The translations under genes were made by a program, and so were the position numbers. 64,000 bases of DNA from Rheinheimera sp. (lineage in GTDB: Bacteria > Pseudomonadota > Gammaproteobacteria > Enterobacterales > Alteromonadaceae): NCBI RefSeq assembly GCF_030824435.1, contig NZ_JAVBXS010000021.1, forward strand, positions 1 to 64,000, read 5' to 3'. Position 1 is the first letter of the stretch. Each line of letters starts with the position of its first letter. Positions 16,607 to 25,396 of the stretch are shown here, piece after piece. Under the pieces are notes generated by a model, which saw only the letters and a program-made list of their open reading frames with translations, was not told the DNA's origin and did no database searches.

Positions 16607-17425
16607 ATGTGCCACCTTGCCTTGCCGTTATTTTGCAGTGTTGTGCTGTTATTTGTTCAGCTTCCGCACTTTGTACTGGCCGCCGATCTTGCTAAAACCA
16701 CAACAGCACATCAGATCATTACCGTGGTAGAGCCGCCTTCCAGTTATCTGGACAGTCATGGCCGGCTCACGGGTTATGCCACAGATATAGTGCGTGCTTT
16801 ACAAAAAATCAGCGGTGATCGCAGCCATATTCAGCTGATGCCGGAATCCAGAGCGTTATTAACGGCATCCCGCCAGTCCAATGTGTTGTTGTATGGTTTT
16901 TCCCGCACCTTAGAGCGGGAAAATAACTATCACTGGATCATGCCGCTGGCGCGTAAAAAATGGGTGTTGTATATGCGCAGTGATGATCCACAACAACTGC
17001 AACACCTGAATGACGCCAGAGCACTGGAAAGTATTGGTGTGGTGCGTGGTGATGTGCGGGAAGAATGGCTGATGGCGCAGGGTTTTACCAATTTACAAAG
17101 TTCATCCAGCCATGCCCAGAATCTGGCAAGGCTTGGCAGTCGCAGGTTAAATGCCATTGCTTTTGAACCTCAGGGCATGCAATACCTGCTACGCGAAGCC
17201 GGGGTATCACCTGCTGAATACCGTGCAGCGCTGCATTTTTTTGAAACTGAAGTCTGGTTATTAATGTCGCGGCAAAGCCCTGCCAGCGAAGTCGCACGCT
17301 GGCAACAGGCAGCACAGCAGCTACAACAAAGTGGTGAACTGGCCGCCATCAGCAAAAGATGGCAACAAAGATTGGCGCTGGAACAAATTCACAGCAGTAT
17401 TGAAGGGCAATTATTAAGTTTTTAG
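16607..17425 (+). CDS. Periplasmic substrate-binding-type protein (SBP_bac_3-like)
   Basis: A 272-residue secreted protein resembling solute-binding family 3. The signal peptide runs to about residue 25 (LPHFVLA). The mature part begins with the typical HQIITVVEPPSSYLDSHG, LTGYATDIVRALQKISGD pattern, followed by a second lobe from about residue 110 with LESIGVVRGDVREEWLMAQG. AGAAGGA lies 8 bases before the ATG. No ABC permease or ATPase gene and no diguanylate-cyclase domain accompanies it, so it is an orphan binding protein, a type common in Alteromonadales. The ligand, perhaps an amino acid, is unknown. Confidence 0.78.
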   Translation: MCHLALPLFCSVVLLFVQLPHFVLAADLAKTTTAHQIITVVEPPSSYLDSHGRLTGYATDIVRALQKISGDRSHIQLMPESRALLTASRQSNVLLYGFSRTLERENNYHWIMPLARKKWVLYMRSDDPQQLQHLNDARALESIGVVRGDVREEWLMAQGFTNLQSSSSHAQNLARLGSRRLNAIAFEPQGMQYLLREAGVSPAEYRAALHFFETEVWLLMSRQSPASEVARWQQAAQQLQQSGELAAISKRWQQRLALEQIHSSIEGQLLSF

Positions 17426-17455
17426 CCCACTGTTCAAAACTTTAACAGCAAAACG

Positions 17456-17486
17456 CCTGAGGCCGGTATAAGCGCCATGCCTCAGG
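17456..17486. terminator. Stem-loop between the binding-protein gene and lrp
   Basis: Arms CCTGAGGC and GCCTCAGG with a 15-base loop lie between two converging genes (stops at 17425 and 17587). No U-run follows on either side. It is probably a weak shared terminator. Confidence 0.4.
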
Positions 17487-17586
17487 TCCCCAAAACAACC
17501 AAGCTGCTGCAGCTTTGCGCTCACAAGCATCAACACCAGCCAGCACTGCTCGCCAGGCACCCAGCTGCAGTACAAAATTGCAAAAA

Positions 17587-18063
17587 CTACAACGGCAAAC
17601 CCGAGTCCTGTTTTACCTTCTCAATCACCACATAAGTGTGGGTTTGCAACACACCAGGCAAATCGACAATACGGCCAAGCACAGCGCGGTAAGCTTCCAT
17701 GCTGGACAGGCGTAGTTTCAGCAGATAATCAAAACCGCCGGCCACCATATGACATTCGGCCACTTCGGCAATATTTACCACAGCGTCGCGAAACTGATCA
17801 AACACAGCGCCCGTGGTTCTGTCTAAAGTCACCTGAATAAAAGCCGCTGTGCCCATGCCGAGTTTGGATGCTGATAACTTAGCGCCGTAGCCTTCAATAA
17901 AACCTTCTTGTTCCAGCTTGCGCACCCTGTCAATACAAGGGCTTGGGCTTAAATTCACTCTTTTGGCCAGTTCCACGTTGGAAATACGACCGTCTTTTTG
18001 CAGAGTGTCTAAAATTGTGCGGTCTATCCTGTCGAGTGTTCTGGCTTTATCACTTTGGCTCAT
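17587..18063 (-). CDS. lrp: Lrp/AsnC-family regulator, likely controls putA
   Basis: A 158-residue Lrp-type regulator. The helix-turn-helix is at about residues 20-50 (LQKDGRISNVELAKRVNLSP), and the C-terminal RAM ligand-binding domain contains ECHMVAGGFDYLLKLR near 102 and ends with TYVVIEKVKQDS. It is close to E. coli Lrp over its whole length but could be a local paralogue such as a proline-responsive PutR or BkdR type. It is divergent from putA with 132 bases between the starts. Divergent Lrp-type genes commonly activate proline catabolism in bacteria whose PutA lacks a DNA-binding domain, which is the case here. The gene symbol is by similarity only. Confidence 0.85.
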   Translation of the reverse strand: MSQSDKARTLDRIDRTILDTLQKDGRISNVELAKRVNLSPSPCIDRVRKLEQEGFIEGYGAKLSASKLGMGTAAFIQVTLDRTTGAVFDQFRDAVVNIAEVAECHMVAGGFDYLLKLRLSSMEAYRAVLGRIVDLPGVLQTHTYVVIEKVKQDSGLPL

Positions 18064-18195
18064 AACCGTATTTTTTCTGGTTAGTTTATAGTTAAACAGA
18101 ATTATATAGGGTTATAGCTGGAATTAAACCACCAAATACGGCTGTGTTTTCACTAGAATGCAGCATTTATTTTTGTATCAACCGGGATCATTATT

Positions 18196-21100
18196 ATGTT
18201 ATTTAACGGCGATCTGACCGCAACCAACCCGCTGCGTCAAACTCTGCGCAACTTTTACCGCGCTGACGAAGAAAAAGTACTGGATTTATTATTACCGCTG
18301 GCCGATATCGGCGTGCAGGCCCGTTCCCGCGCCTGGGAAAAAGCCCGCCAGCTGGTGGTGAATATCCGTAAAGCGCAGGTCGGTAAAGGTGGCGTGGATG
18401 CGCTGTTAAATGAATTTTCGTTATCAACCGAAGAAGGTCTGGTGCTGATGTGTTTAGCCGAAGCGTTGCTTCGCGTGCCGGACAGCCACACTGCCGATCG
18501 CCTTATTCGTGACAAACTGGCCCAAGGCGACTGGAGCTCACATTTAGGCAACAGCGAGTCGTTGTTTGTCAACGCCTCAGCCTGGGGTTTGTTATTGACC
18601 GGCAAGCTGGTGAATTACAGCGACGACCAGAAAAAAAGCCAGTTTGGTTTACTGAAACGTACCTGTGGCCGCTTAGGCGAGCCTGTTATTCGCCAGGCGG
18701 TGCGTTATGCCATGCAAATTATGGGCACCCAGTTTGTGATGGGCACCACCATCGACAAAGCGGTTGAGCGTGCTGTTGAGCTGGAAAACAAAGGTTTTAC
18801 TTATTCGTACGACATGCTGGGTGAAGGCGCCCGCACTATGGCCGACGCCGAACGTTATTTCCAAAGCTACATGATGGCCATTAACGTGATTGGTAAAGCA
18901 GCACAAAACCGCGGTCCTTTTAAGAGCCCTGGTATTTCAGTAAAACTTTCGGCTATTCACCCTCGTTATGAATTTTCACACCGCGACCGTGTGATGAACG
19001 AACTCGTGCCAAAACTGAAAGAGTTAGCTTTGGCTGCCAAAGGCTACAACATCAGCTTTACTGTCGACGCTGAAGAAGCTGACCGCTTAGATTTATCGAT
19101 GGATATTATTGAAGCCGTGTTCTCAGATCCGGATTTAGCCGGTTGGGAAGGTTTTGGTCTGGCCATTCAGGCATATTCCAAACGTTGTATTCATTTAGTC
19201 GAATGGCTGCGTGAACTGACGGTCAAAGTTGGCCGCAAGCTGATGGTGCGTCTGGTCAAAGGCGCTTATTGGGACACTGAAGTAAAAATCAGCCAGACCG
19301 AAGGCCATGACGACTTCCCGGTATTTAGCCGCAAACCTTCTACCGACGTGTCTTATCAGGCCTGTGCCCGCAAGTTATTGGAATACCGCGACAGCATTTA
19401 CCCAATGTTCGCCACCCACAATGCTTATAGCGTGGCCACCATTTTAGAAATGGCGCCGGACCGCACTGGTTATGAATTCCAGCGTCTGCACGGTATGGGT
19501 GATGCACTGTACGACCAGGTGGTAGCCGATGATAAAGTGCCATGCCGTATTTACGCACCAGTGGGTGAACACTCAGATTTATTGGCTTATTTAGTGCGCC
19601 GCCTGCTGGAAAACGGCGCCAACAGCTCGTTTGTAAACAATATTGTGGATGAAAATATTCCGGTGGAATCTTTACTCAAAGATCCGGTGGAAACAGTCCG
19701 TGGCTGGAAACAAAAACGTAATACCCAAATTCCGTTGTCGATAAACCTGTATGGCTCTGAGCGTAAAAACTCCAAAGGTATTGATTTAACAGAAATTGAT
19801 GCGTTAAACCCACTCAGAACAAACCTGAATAACTGGCTGGCCAAAGCAACAGCGCAACCTGCCATTGAAGGTGCCAAAGCGGTGCGTAACCCGGCCAACC
19901 ATGCCGAAATCATTGGTTACCATCAGCACGCCACACCAGAGCAAATGAAAGCACTGGTGGATAGTGCAGAAGCAGCTTTCCCATCATGGACAGCAACACC
20001 GGTAACAGCACGTGCTGATAGCCTGCGTAAACTGGCTGATGCGCTGGAAGCCAACCGCGACGAGCTGATTGCGATTTGTGTGAAAGAAGCTGGTAAAACC
20101 GTGGGCGACAGCGTAGCCGAAGTGCGTGAAGCTGTTGATTTTTGCCGTTATTACGCCGCCCGTGCTGAAGAAATGTTCGGCGCTTCTCAACAAACAGGGC
20201 CGCAACAAAGCCGTGGTGTAGTGCTTTGTATCAGCCCATGGAACTTCCCACTGGCGATTTTCTTAGGTCAGGTGTCGGCTGCTGTAGTTGCTGGTAACAC
20301 AGTAGTTGCAAAACCTGCTGAACAAACCAGTTTAATTGCAGTGCGTGCTATTGAGCTGTGGCGTGAAGCCGGCCTGCCACAAGGTGTGGTCGAGCTGGTG
20401 ATTGCCCCTGGCCGCGCTGTGGGTGAGCATGTAGTACCGGATTTACGTATTCAGGCAGTGATGTTCACAGGTTCAACCGAAACCGGTAGCTGGATTGCCC
20501 GTAAGCTGGCCGAACGTGGTGGTGAGCCGGTGCCGCTGATTGCCGAAACCGGTGGTCAGAACTGTATGATTGTTGACTCTACCGCCCTGCCGGAACAAGT
20601 GGTGGACGATGTGGTGTCTTCAGGTTTCCAGAGCGCCGGTCAGCGCTGCTCTGCACTTCGGGTGTTGTTCCTGCAAGAAGATGTCGCCGACAAAATTATT
20701 CATATGATTAAAGGTGCGATGCAGGAGCTGCATGTGGGCGACCCGGCGTTTTTAAGCACAGACGTTGGCCCTGTCATTGACCAAAAAGCCTTAACCGGCC
20801 TGAATAACCATGTGCAATACCTGGAAGGCAAAGCAACCTTGCATTACGCCTGCAAAGCACCAACGGGCGAAGGCCACTTTTTCTTTGCTCCCCGTTTGTA
20901 TGAGATCAAAAACTTAAGCTTATTAGAGCGTGAAGTATTTGGTCCTGTGGTGCATATCATCCGCTTTAAAGCCGATGAACTGGATAACGTGATTGCGCAA
21001 ATTAATGCCACAGGTTACGGCCTGACCATGGGTGTCCATAGCCGTATTGCTGAAGTCACAGCTCAGGTCGCGCGTGAAGTGAAAGCCGGTAACATCTACA

Positions 21101-21990
21101 TCAACCGCAATATGATTGGTGCAGTAGTTGGTGTGCAGCCATTTGGTGGTTGTGGTTTGTCAGGCACAGGCCCTAAAGCCGGTGGCCCTTTCTACTTAAC
21201 CCGTCTGGTGAAAGACAACCTGAATGTCACTGAAGCGCCACTGGCCGACAGCAAACGTCAGGCATTATTGGCCGCCAGCAGCAACGACTCCGCGCTTCAC
21301 AGCACACTACAACAAGCGAAAAAAGCACAACCGGCCTGGGCAGCACTGAATATTAATAGCCGCAGCTCGGTGATCCGTCAGTTCCTGGCGCAACTGGCAT
21401 CAAGCTCTGTTGTGGTGAAACAAGAGCAGGATTTAGAACAGGTGATTCAGTCGGCCCGTCATTTACTGAATGACATCGAAAAACAGCTGGCCGCGCCGCT
21501 GACCTTACCTGGCCCTACAGGTGAATCGAACCAATTGTTCCTGGAAGCCCGGGGTGTAGTAGCTGCAGTGCGTGATGAAACAGCATGCTTTAAATACTGG
21601 ATGCTCAGCCTGATGACGGCGCTGGCAACCGGTAACGCTGTGGTGGTAGCTGTTGAAGAGCAGTTTGTTGCTGAAGCCGATGCTTGCCGTAAAGTACTGT
21701 TAAACGCTGGTCTTGCACCAACGCTGTTTAATGTGGTGAAGCTGTCGCAATTAAAGGCGCTTATCAGCAACAACATTATCGCTGCTGCTATTGTGGAAGC
21801 TGGCAGTGCGGTGAAGGCACTGACCGGCGAGCTGATTGCCGCCCGCGACGGTGCTATTTCGCCGCTGATTACCACACCGGCCGACGAGCGTTTAGTGCAC
21901 CGTTTAATCACCGAAAAAACTGTCACTGTAAACACCACGGCAGCAGGCGGTAACGCATCATTAATGACAATGAGCGATAACGCTGGTTAA
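18196..21990 (+). CDS. putA: Bifunctional proline dehydrogenase/P5C dehydrogenase PutA
   Basis: PutA oxidises proline to glutamate in two steps, passing P5C through an internal channel and electrons to quinone through FAD. The protein has 1264 residues. The proline dehydrogenase barrel spans about residues 160-480 (SPGISVKLSAIHPRYE, RLVKGAYWDTE, FATHNAYSV). The P5C dehydrogenase spans about 560-1010, with the Rossmann segment, glutamate in AETGGQN and the catalytic cysteine in SAGQRCSALR. A further 230-residue C-terminal domain resembles a degenerate aldehyde dehydrogenase fold. The N-terminal ribbon-helix-helix domain of E. coli PutA (1320 residues) is missing, so this is a type B PutA that cannot repress itself. 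Confidence 0.95.
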   Translation: MLFNGDLTATNPLRQTLRNFYRADEEKVLDLLLPLADIGVQARSRAWEKARQLVVNIRKAQVGKGGVDALLNEFSLSTEEGLVLMCLAEALLRVPDSHTADRLIRDKLAQGDWSSHLGNSESLFVNASAWGLLLTGKLVNYSDDQKKSQFGLLKRTCGRLGEPVIRQAVRYAMQIMGTQFVMGTTIDKAVERAVELENKGFTYSYDMLGEGARTMADAERYFQSYMMAINVIGKAAQNRGPFKSPGISVKLSAIHPRYEFSHRDRVMNELVPKLKELALAAKGYNISFTVDAEEADRLDLSMDIIEAVFSDPDLAGWEGFGLAIQAYSKRCIHLVEWLRELTVKVGRKLMVRLVKGAYWDTEVKISQTEGHDDFPVFSRKPSTDVSYQACARKLLEYRDSIYPMFATHNAYSVATILEMAPDRTGYEFQRLHGMGDALYDQVVADDKVPCRIYAPVGEHSDLLAYLVRRLLENGANSSFVNNIVDENIPVESLLKDPVETVRGWKQKRNTQIPLSINLYGSERKNSKGIDLTEIDALNPLRTNLNNWLAKATAQPAIEGAKAVRNPANHAEIIGYHQHATPEQMKALVDSAEAAFPSWTATPVTARADSLRKLADALEANRDELIAICVKEAGKTVGDSVAEVREAVDFCRYYAARAEEMFGASQQTGPQQSRGVVLCISPWNFPLAIFLGQVSAAVVAGNTVVAKPAEQTSLIAVRAIELWREAGLPQGVVELVIAPGRAVGEHVVPDLRIQAVMFTGSTETGSWIARKLAERGGEPVPLIAETGGQNCMIVDSTALPEQVVDDVVSSGFQSAGQRCSALRVLFLQEDVADKIIHMIKGAMQELHVGDPAFLSTDVGPVIDQKALTGLNNHVQYLEGKATLHYACKAPTGEGHFFFAPRLYEIKNLSLLEREVFGPVVHIIRFKADELDNVIAQINATGYGLTMGVHSRIAEVTAQVAREVKAGNIYINRNMIGAVVGVQPFGGCGLSGTGPKAGGPFYLTRLVKDNLNVTEAPLADSKRQALLAASSNDSALHSTLQQAKKAQPAWAALNINSRSSVIRQFLAQLASSSVVVKQEQDLEQVIQSARHLLNDIEKQLAAPLTLPGPTGESNQLFLEARGVVAAVRDETACFKYWMLSLMTALATGNAVVVAVEEQFVAEADACRKVLLNAGLAPTLFNVVKLSQLKALISNNIIAAAIVEAGSAVKALTGELIAARDGAISPLITTPADERLVHRLITEKTVTVNTTAAGGNASLMTMSDNAG

Positions 21991-22022
21991 TCAACACTGG
22001 CGATAGCCCGCTTAGCAAGGTC

Positions 22023-22053
22023 AAAAAGCCCGAAGGTGAACTTCGGGCTTTTT
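22023..22053 (+). terminator. Intrinsic terminator after putA
   Basis: Arms AAAAAGCCCGAAG and CTTCGGGCTTTTT with a 5-base loop, 32 bases after the putA stop. It has a U-tract on the plus strand and would also work in reverse. Confidence 0.9.
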
Positions 22054-22075
22054 ATATATACAGGGACCTATGGTA

Positions 22076-22160
22076 CACCGGCAATGCAGGAGCAATTGCC
22101 GGTGATATACAGGTAGCCAGGGTTCAACGGCAATGCAGCAGCAATTGCAGAAGGCAACAG
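22076..22160. repeat. Palindromic unit and degenerate second copy
   Basis: CACCGGCAAT and ATTGCCGGTG form 10-base arms at 22076-22104. A degenerate second copy carrying GGCAATGCAGCAGCAATTGC follows about 50 bases later at about 22132-22151. The repeated core is GGCAATGCAG(G/C)AGCAATTGC. It lies between the putA terminator and the next gene and could be a small interspersed repeat or a regulator-binding site. Confidence 0.5.
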
Positions 22161-22267
22161 CCTGTGTCGGGAATTTTTTCAGCCCGCGCCCTTCGGGCCA
22201 TTGCATTTAACGCTGAAGCAGCCTATGTTCAGCAAAATTCTTCTTTTTATTCAAGGACAGCGGCGTC

Positions 22268-23374
22268 ATGGCATTGCAGCGAGTCGCCATTGATGAACTT
22301 CAGCTTGGCAGTTATGTGGTTGCTGTAACCCGGCAGCGCGGCGACGTTGTGGTCAAAGACGCAGGTTGGGTGCGCACTACTGAAGCTTTGGCTTTGCTGA
22401 AACAAAAAGGTGTACTGGAAGTTGAAATTGACCCGGCCAAACAATTGCCCACCGTTGATACTGCGGTAGAGCCAATAGCAGAGGCCAAAACAGCGGCTCC
22501 CGCCAAAGCCCCGCGCATCAGTTTTGAACAGGAAATCAGCAAAGCCGAACTGGCCTTTGCTGCCAATGCCCAAAGCCTGCAAGCCAATTTTCCGAAACTG
22601 CTAGAGCAAGACGAAGTGGATTTTCACGAATTGTCCAGCGTCAGCAATCGGCTGCTGGAAAGTACCAAACGCAACAGTCAGGCTTTGTTGTTTTTGCAGC
22701 AGGTTAGTGCCCAGAATGATGTGTTATTACAACACAGTTTAAGTTGTGCCTGTTTAATGGCTGCTTTTGCCGCCCGGTTAAAACTTCCGGCAGAACAAGC
22801 CCAAATTTATACCCTGGCTGCGTTATTACACGACACCGGCGCTTTGCACCTGCAACAACTTTATCCAAACCAGCCTTATGTTGACACAGACGCTGCCAGC
22901 TACAGTATTCCGATGTTGCAACAACAACCGGATTGCCCGCCGGAGTTGCTGCAAATGATTGAAGAACATTGTTTGAGTCTGGCGCAACAACAAAGTCTGG
23001 GCGGTAAAATGCTGGCTATTGTGAATAGCTACAGCAAAGTCACTGCTGCAGGTAAAAATTCGTTGCAGGCAGCCGCCAGCCTGAAAAAAGCCGAAGGCAA
23101 AACGTTGGACACTGAACTTTGTGCCGAATTTTTACAATGTGTTGGTTTATACAGTCCTGGCACTGTGGTGCGGCTGAAATCGGGTAAACTCGGTCTGGTA
23201 CTGGAAAATCACAGCCAGTATCAGGATAAACCTAAACTAAAACTGTTTTATCACAGTCTGCACCGCCATCATTTGCCGGCCAAACTGCTGGATTTAAGCA
23301 AACAAAATGAAGAAGTGATTGAAGCTTGTGCTGATTTAAAAAAATACCAGCTGGAGTTGCAACATTATCTCTGA
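22268..23374 (+). CDS. DUF3391/HD-domain protein, probably degenerate HD-GYP
   Basis: A 368-residue cytoplasmic protein. Residues 1-60 match DUF3391 (RVAIDELQLGSYVVAVTR and GVLEVEIDP), the usual N-terminal module of HD-GYP c-di-GMP phosphodiesterases. An HD domain follows at about 140-290, with ALLHDTGALHL at about 195. The conserved HHE and GYP signature of active enzymes is not visible: the corresponding region reads IEEHCLSLAQQQSLGGKMLA. The C-terminal 90 residues read like the usual tail (SPGTVVRLKSGKLGLVLEN). It is therefore probably a sensor or scaffold rather than a fully active phosphodiesterase. It stands alone between putA and gspB, which converges on it. Confidence 0.78.
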   Translation: MALQRVAIDELQLGSYVVAVTRQRGDVVVKDAGWVRTTEALALLKQKGVLEVEIDPAKQLPTVDTAVEPIAEAKTAAPAKAPRISFEQEISKAELAFAANAQSLQANFPKLLEQDEVDFHELSSVSNRLLESTKRNSQALLFLQQVSAQNDVLLQHSLSCACLMAAFAARLKLPAEQAQIYTLAALLHDTGALHLQQLYPNQPYVDTDAASYSIPMLQQQPDCPPELLQMIEEHCLSLAQQQSLGGKMLAIVNSYSKVTAAGKNSLQAAASLKKAEGKTLDTELCAEFLQCVGLYSPGTVVRLKSGKLGLVLENHSQYQDKPKLKLFYHSLHRHHLPAKLLDLSKQNEEVIEACADLKKYQLELQHYL

Positions 23375-23452
23375 CTGTTGCTAAATCAGGCTTGAGGACA
23401 CCAGACTTGATACCCCCATGCCTGCTGACGCACCGGGTTGTGCCAGCCCAAC

Positions 23453-24358
23453 TCAGCGCCCCGGCAAACGATACGACCATTCACTCAGCGCTTCCACACT
23501 AAATAACTGCCGACCCGTTTGCAGCAACACATACTGTGGCGTAATTTCTTTAATCTGAATATCGGCTGTCACCCACTGCCCTTCCTGCAAGTCTTTGCCA
23601 TTCACTTTGACCCAACGTTGTTTAGGTTCGCTGGCATAGACATGGGCTTCAAAACGCAAAGGTGGAATTTGCCGTTTTAGCAATTCATCCAGACTGTTGA
23701 TATCACGTGCCGGCGCAGCGTGGTCTGTCACCGTCTGCCGCCTTGGCGCAGAATCTGTTTCTTCCAGCGCCAGCGCAAATTTGCTTTTTAGCTCATCCGA
23801 CACTTCACTGGCACTGAGTTCCGGCTGCTGAGCTGGTGTTTCAGCCACTATATCATCCGGGTTGGCTTCGGCCATCTGTGGTTGTGCCTGAAATTCGTCT
23901 TCAACCTCAATATCAGCGTTATATTGCGCCGCATCGTTGCGCTCTGCGCCAACCAGAGCAACCTGCTCATCCAGGGTTTGCTGTTGTGCTTTTCGCCCCT
24001 GACGCGGCTCTGCCGACACCAGCAATTGTGGTTCTGTGATGCTGTTATCGTTATTGTGTTGAGGATCTGTAGCCCCGGCCTGCGGCTCAGTTGTGACAGG
24101 CACTGCCAATAAATCAGTCAGAATTTGGCCGGCACTGGCCGGCTGCACCACAGGTGCCACAGCTGCTGTCGGTGGTTTTTGCAGATATTGCGCCAACAGA
24201 AAACCAGCCAGTAAGCCAACCAGCACTAACAACAATAACGCCAGCATTTTCCAGCCCTGTGCATTTTGTGTTGGCTCTGGCTGGGTATAAGCAACAGGCT
24301 GCGCCGGCATGGGCTGCTGACCCTGTTGTTGTTTTAACGCTTCCATCAATAACGACAT
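23453..24358 (-). CDS. gspB: Type II secretion GspB/ExeB-like protein
   Basis: A 301-residue inner-membrane protein. It starts MSLLMEALKQQQGQ, typical of GspB/ExeB/PulB. A transmembrane segment lies at about residues 37-58, then a 170-residue periplasmic linker rich in proline, glutamate and glutamine, and the conserved C-terminal T2SSB domain at about 225-301 (LRFEAHVYASEPKQRWVKVN, ending FSVEALSEWSYRLPGR). In Aeromonas the ExeA-ExeB pair remodels peptidoglycan so that the ExeD secretin can assemble. It begins three bases after the gspA stop, so they form an operon. The main gsp cluster is not in this window. Confidence 0.87.
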   Translation of the reverse strand: MSLLMEALKQQQGQQPMPAQPVAYTQPEPTQNAQGWKMLALLLLVLVGLLAGFLLAQYLQKPPTAAVAPVVQPASAGQILTDLLAVPVTTEPQAGATDPQHNNDNSITEPQLLVSAEPRQGRKAQQQTLDEQVALVGAERNDAAQYNADIEVEDEFQAQPQMAEANPDDIVAETPAQQPELSASEVSDELKSKFALALEETDSAPRRQTVTDHAAPARDINSLDELLKRQIPPLRFEAHVYASEPKQRWVKVNGKDLQEGQWVTADIQIKEITPQYVLLQTGRQLFSVEALSEWSYRLPGR

Positions 24359-24361
24359 AAC

Positions 24362-25318
24362 TTAACTTCCAGATTTATCCGGGCCCGGACTCGGCACAGA
24401 ATTCAGACCAAGATCCAGGCCGATGGCAAGCAAAGCGCCAAGGCCGATACAACCGATAAACAGTAACGCCCACAACCACCAGGGCGTGGTTTTGGCTGGC
24501 TCAGTTTGACGAATGGCCAGAATTTCACCAGCGGCCTGTTGCACCAGCGCCGCGTCAATTAAGGCTTTTTGCTGACTATAACCGCCAAGCAAAGCGCGGT
24601 CACAAATCAGATTGACCAACCGCGGAATACCACCGGATAACATAAACAATTTTTTTAAAGCGCCGTCGGTAAACACCGGTCTGCTACAACCTGCCACCAA
24701 CAATCTATGCTGCACATAATGTTGTACTTCCATTAAAGTCAGCGGCATTAAGTGGTAACGGGCGGTAATACGCTGCGCCAGCTGGCGTAAATCCTGGCGT
24801 TGCAACAACTGCTGTAACTCCGGCTGACCTATTAAAATTACCTGCAACAACTTTTTGGTATTGGTTTCCAGATTGGTTAACAGCCGCAGCTGCTCCAGTA
24901 CCGCTGGTTGTAAATGCTGCGCTTCATCAATAATTAAAATGGTATTGAGCCCGGCCTCGTGGTTTTTTAGCAACTTGGTGGTAATTTTGTCGGTCAGTGT
25001 TTTTAAACTGGCATCGGTTTTTTTATAACGGATTTTTAACTCATCACAAATAGCAGCTAATAATTCCAGCTCTGAAAGTGTTGGGTTCAGAATAAAAGCG
25101 ACCTGGGTTTTGGCCGGTAATTCCGCCATTAAACAACGTGATACTGTGGTTTTACCCGTGCCTACTTCGCCTGTTAACAATACAAAACCACCGGCATCAC
25201 CCAGGCCATAACGCAGATGCGCTAAGGCTTCAGTATGACGGGCACCTAAATACATAAATTCTGGGTTGGGCGCTATCGAAAACGGCTGGCTGTTCAGGCC
25301 AAAAAATCCGGTGTACAT
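24362..25318 (-). CDS. gspA: ExeA/GspA-like AAA ATPase
   Basis: A 318-residue AAA ATPase anchored in the inner membrane. It starts MYTGFFGLNSQPFSIAPNPE, the usual ExeA opening. Walker A GEVGTGKTT is near residue 50, Walker B ILIIDEAQHLQP near 130, and a transmembrane helix lies at about 280-302. Aeromonas ExeA is about 550 residues with a periplasmic peptidoglycan-binding domain after the helix. Here only 15 residues follow, so that domain is absent and peptidoglycan contact, if any, must come from GspB. It is divergent from cca with about 78 bases between starts. MshM-type proteins of the MSHA pilus are similar, so that identity remains an alternative. Confidence 0.82.
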   Translation of the reverse strand: MYTGFFGLNSQPFSIAPNPEFMYLGARHTEALAHLRYGLGDAGGFVLLTGEVGTGKTTVSRCLMAELPAKTQVAFILNPTLSELELLAAICDELKIRYKKTDASLKTLTDKITTKLLKNHEAGLNTILIIDEAQHLQPAVLEQLRLLTNLETNTKKLLQVILIGQPELQQLLQRQDLRQLAQRITARYHLMPLTLMEVQHYVQHRLLVAGCSRPVFTDGALKKLFMLSGGIPRLVNLICDRALLGGYSQQKALIDAALVQQAAGEILAIRQTEPAKTTPWWLWALLFIGCIGLGALLAIGLDLGLNSVPSPGPDKSGS

Positions 25319-25396
25319 AACATCCTGACTATGAAGTGACGCGACATTTGTTGCTGGCTGGTTATAATGGCAAAAATACCGCAGTCAGGAAAGCAT

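Noticed and set aside
21459-21938. A 159-codon frame antisense to the end of putA
   Set aside because: Its serine/alanine/threonine-rich composition mirrors putA codons on the opposite strand; no start signal is visible.
22021-22206. A 61-codon minus-strand frame through the putA terminator
   Set aside because: It crosses the terminator and the palindromic repeats and has cysteine-rich low-complexity residues.
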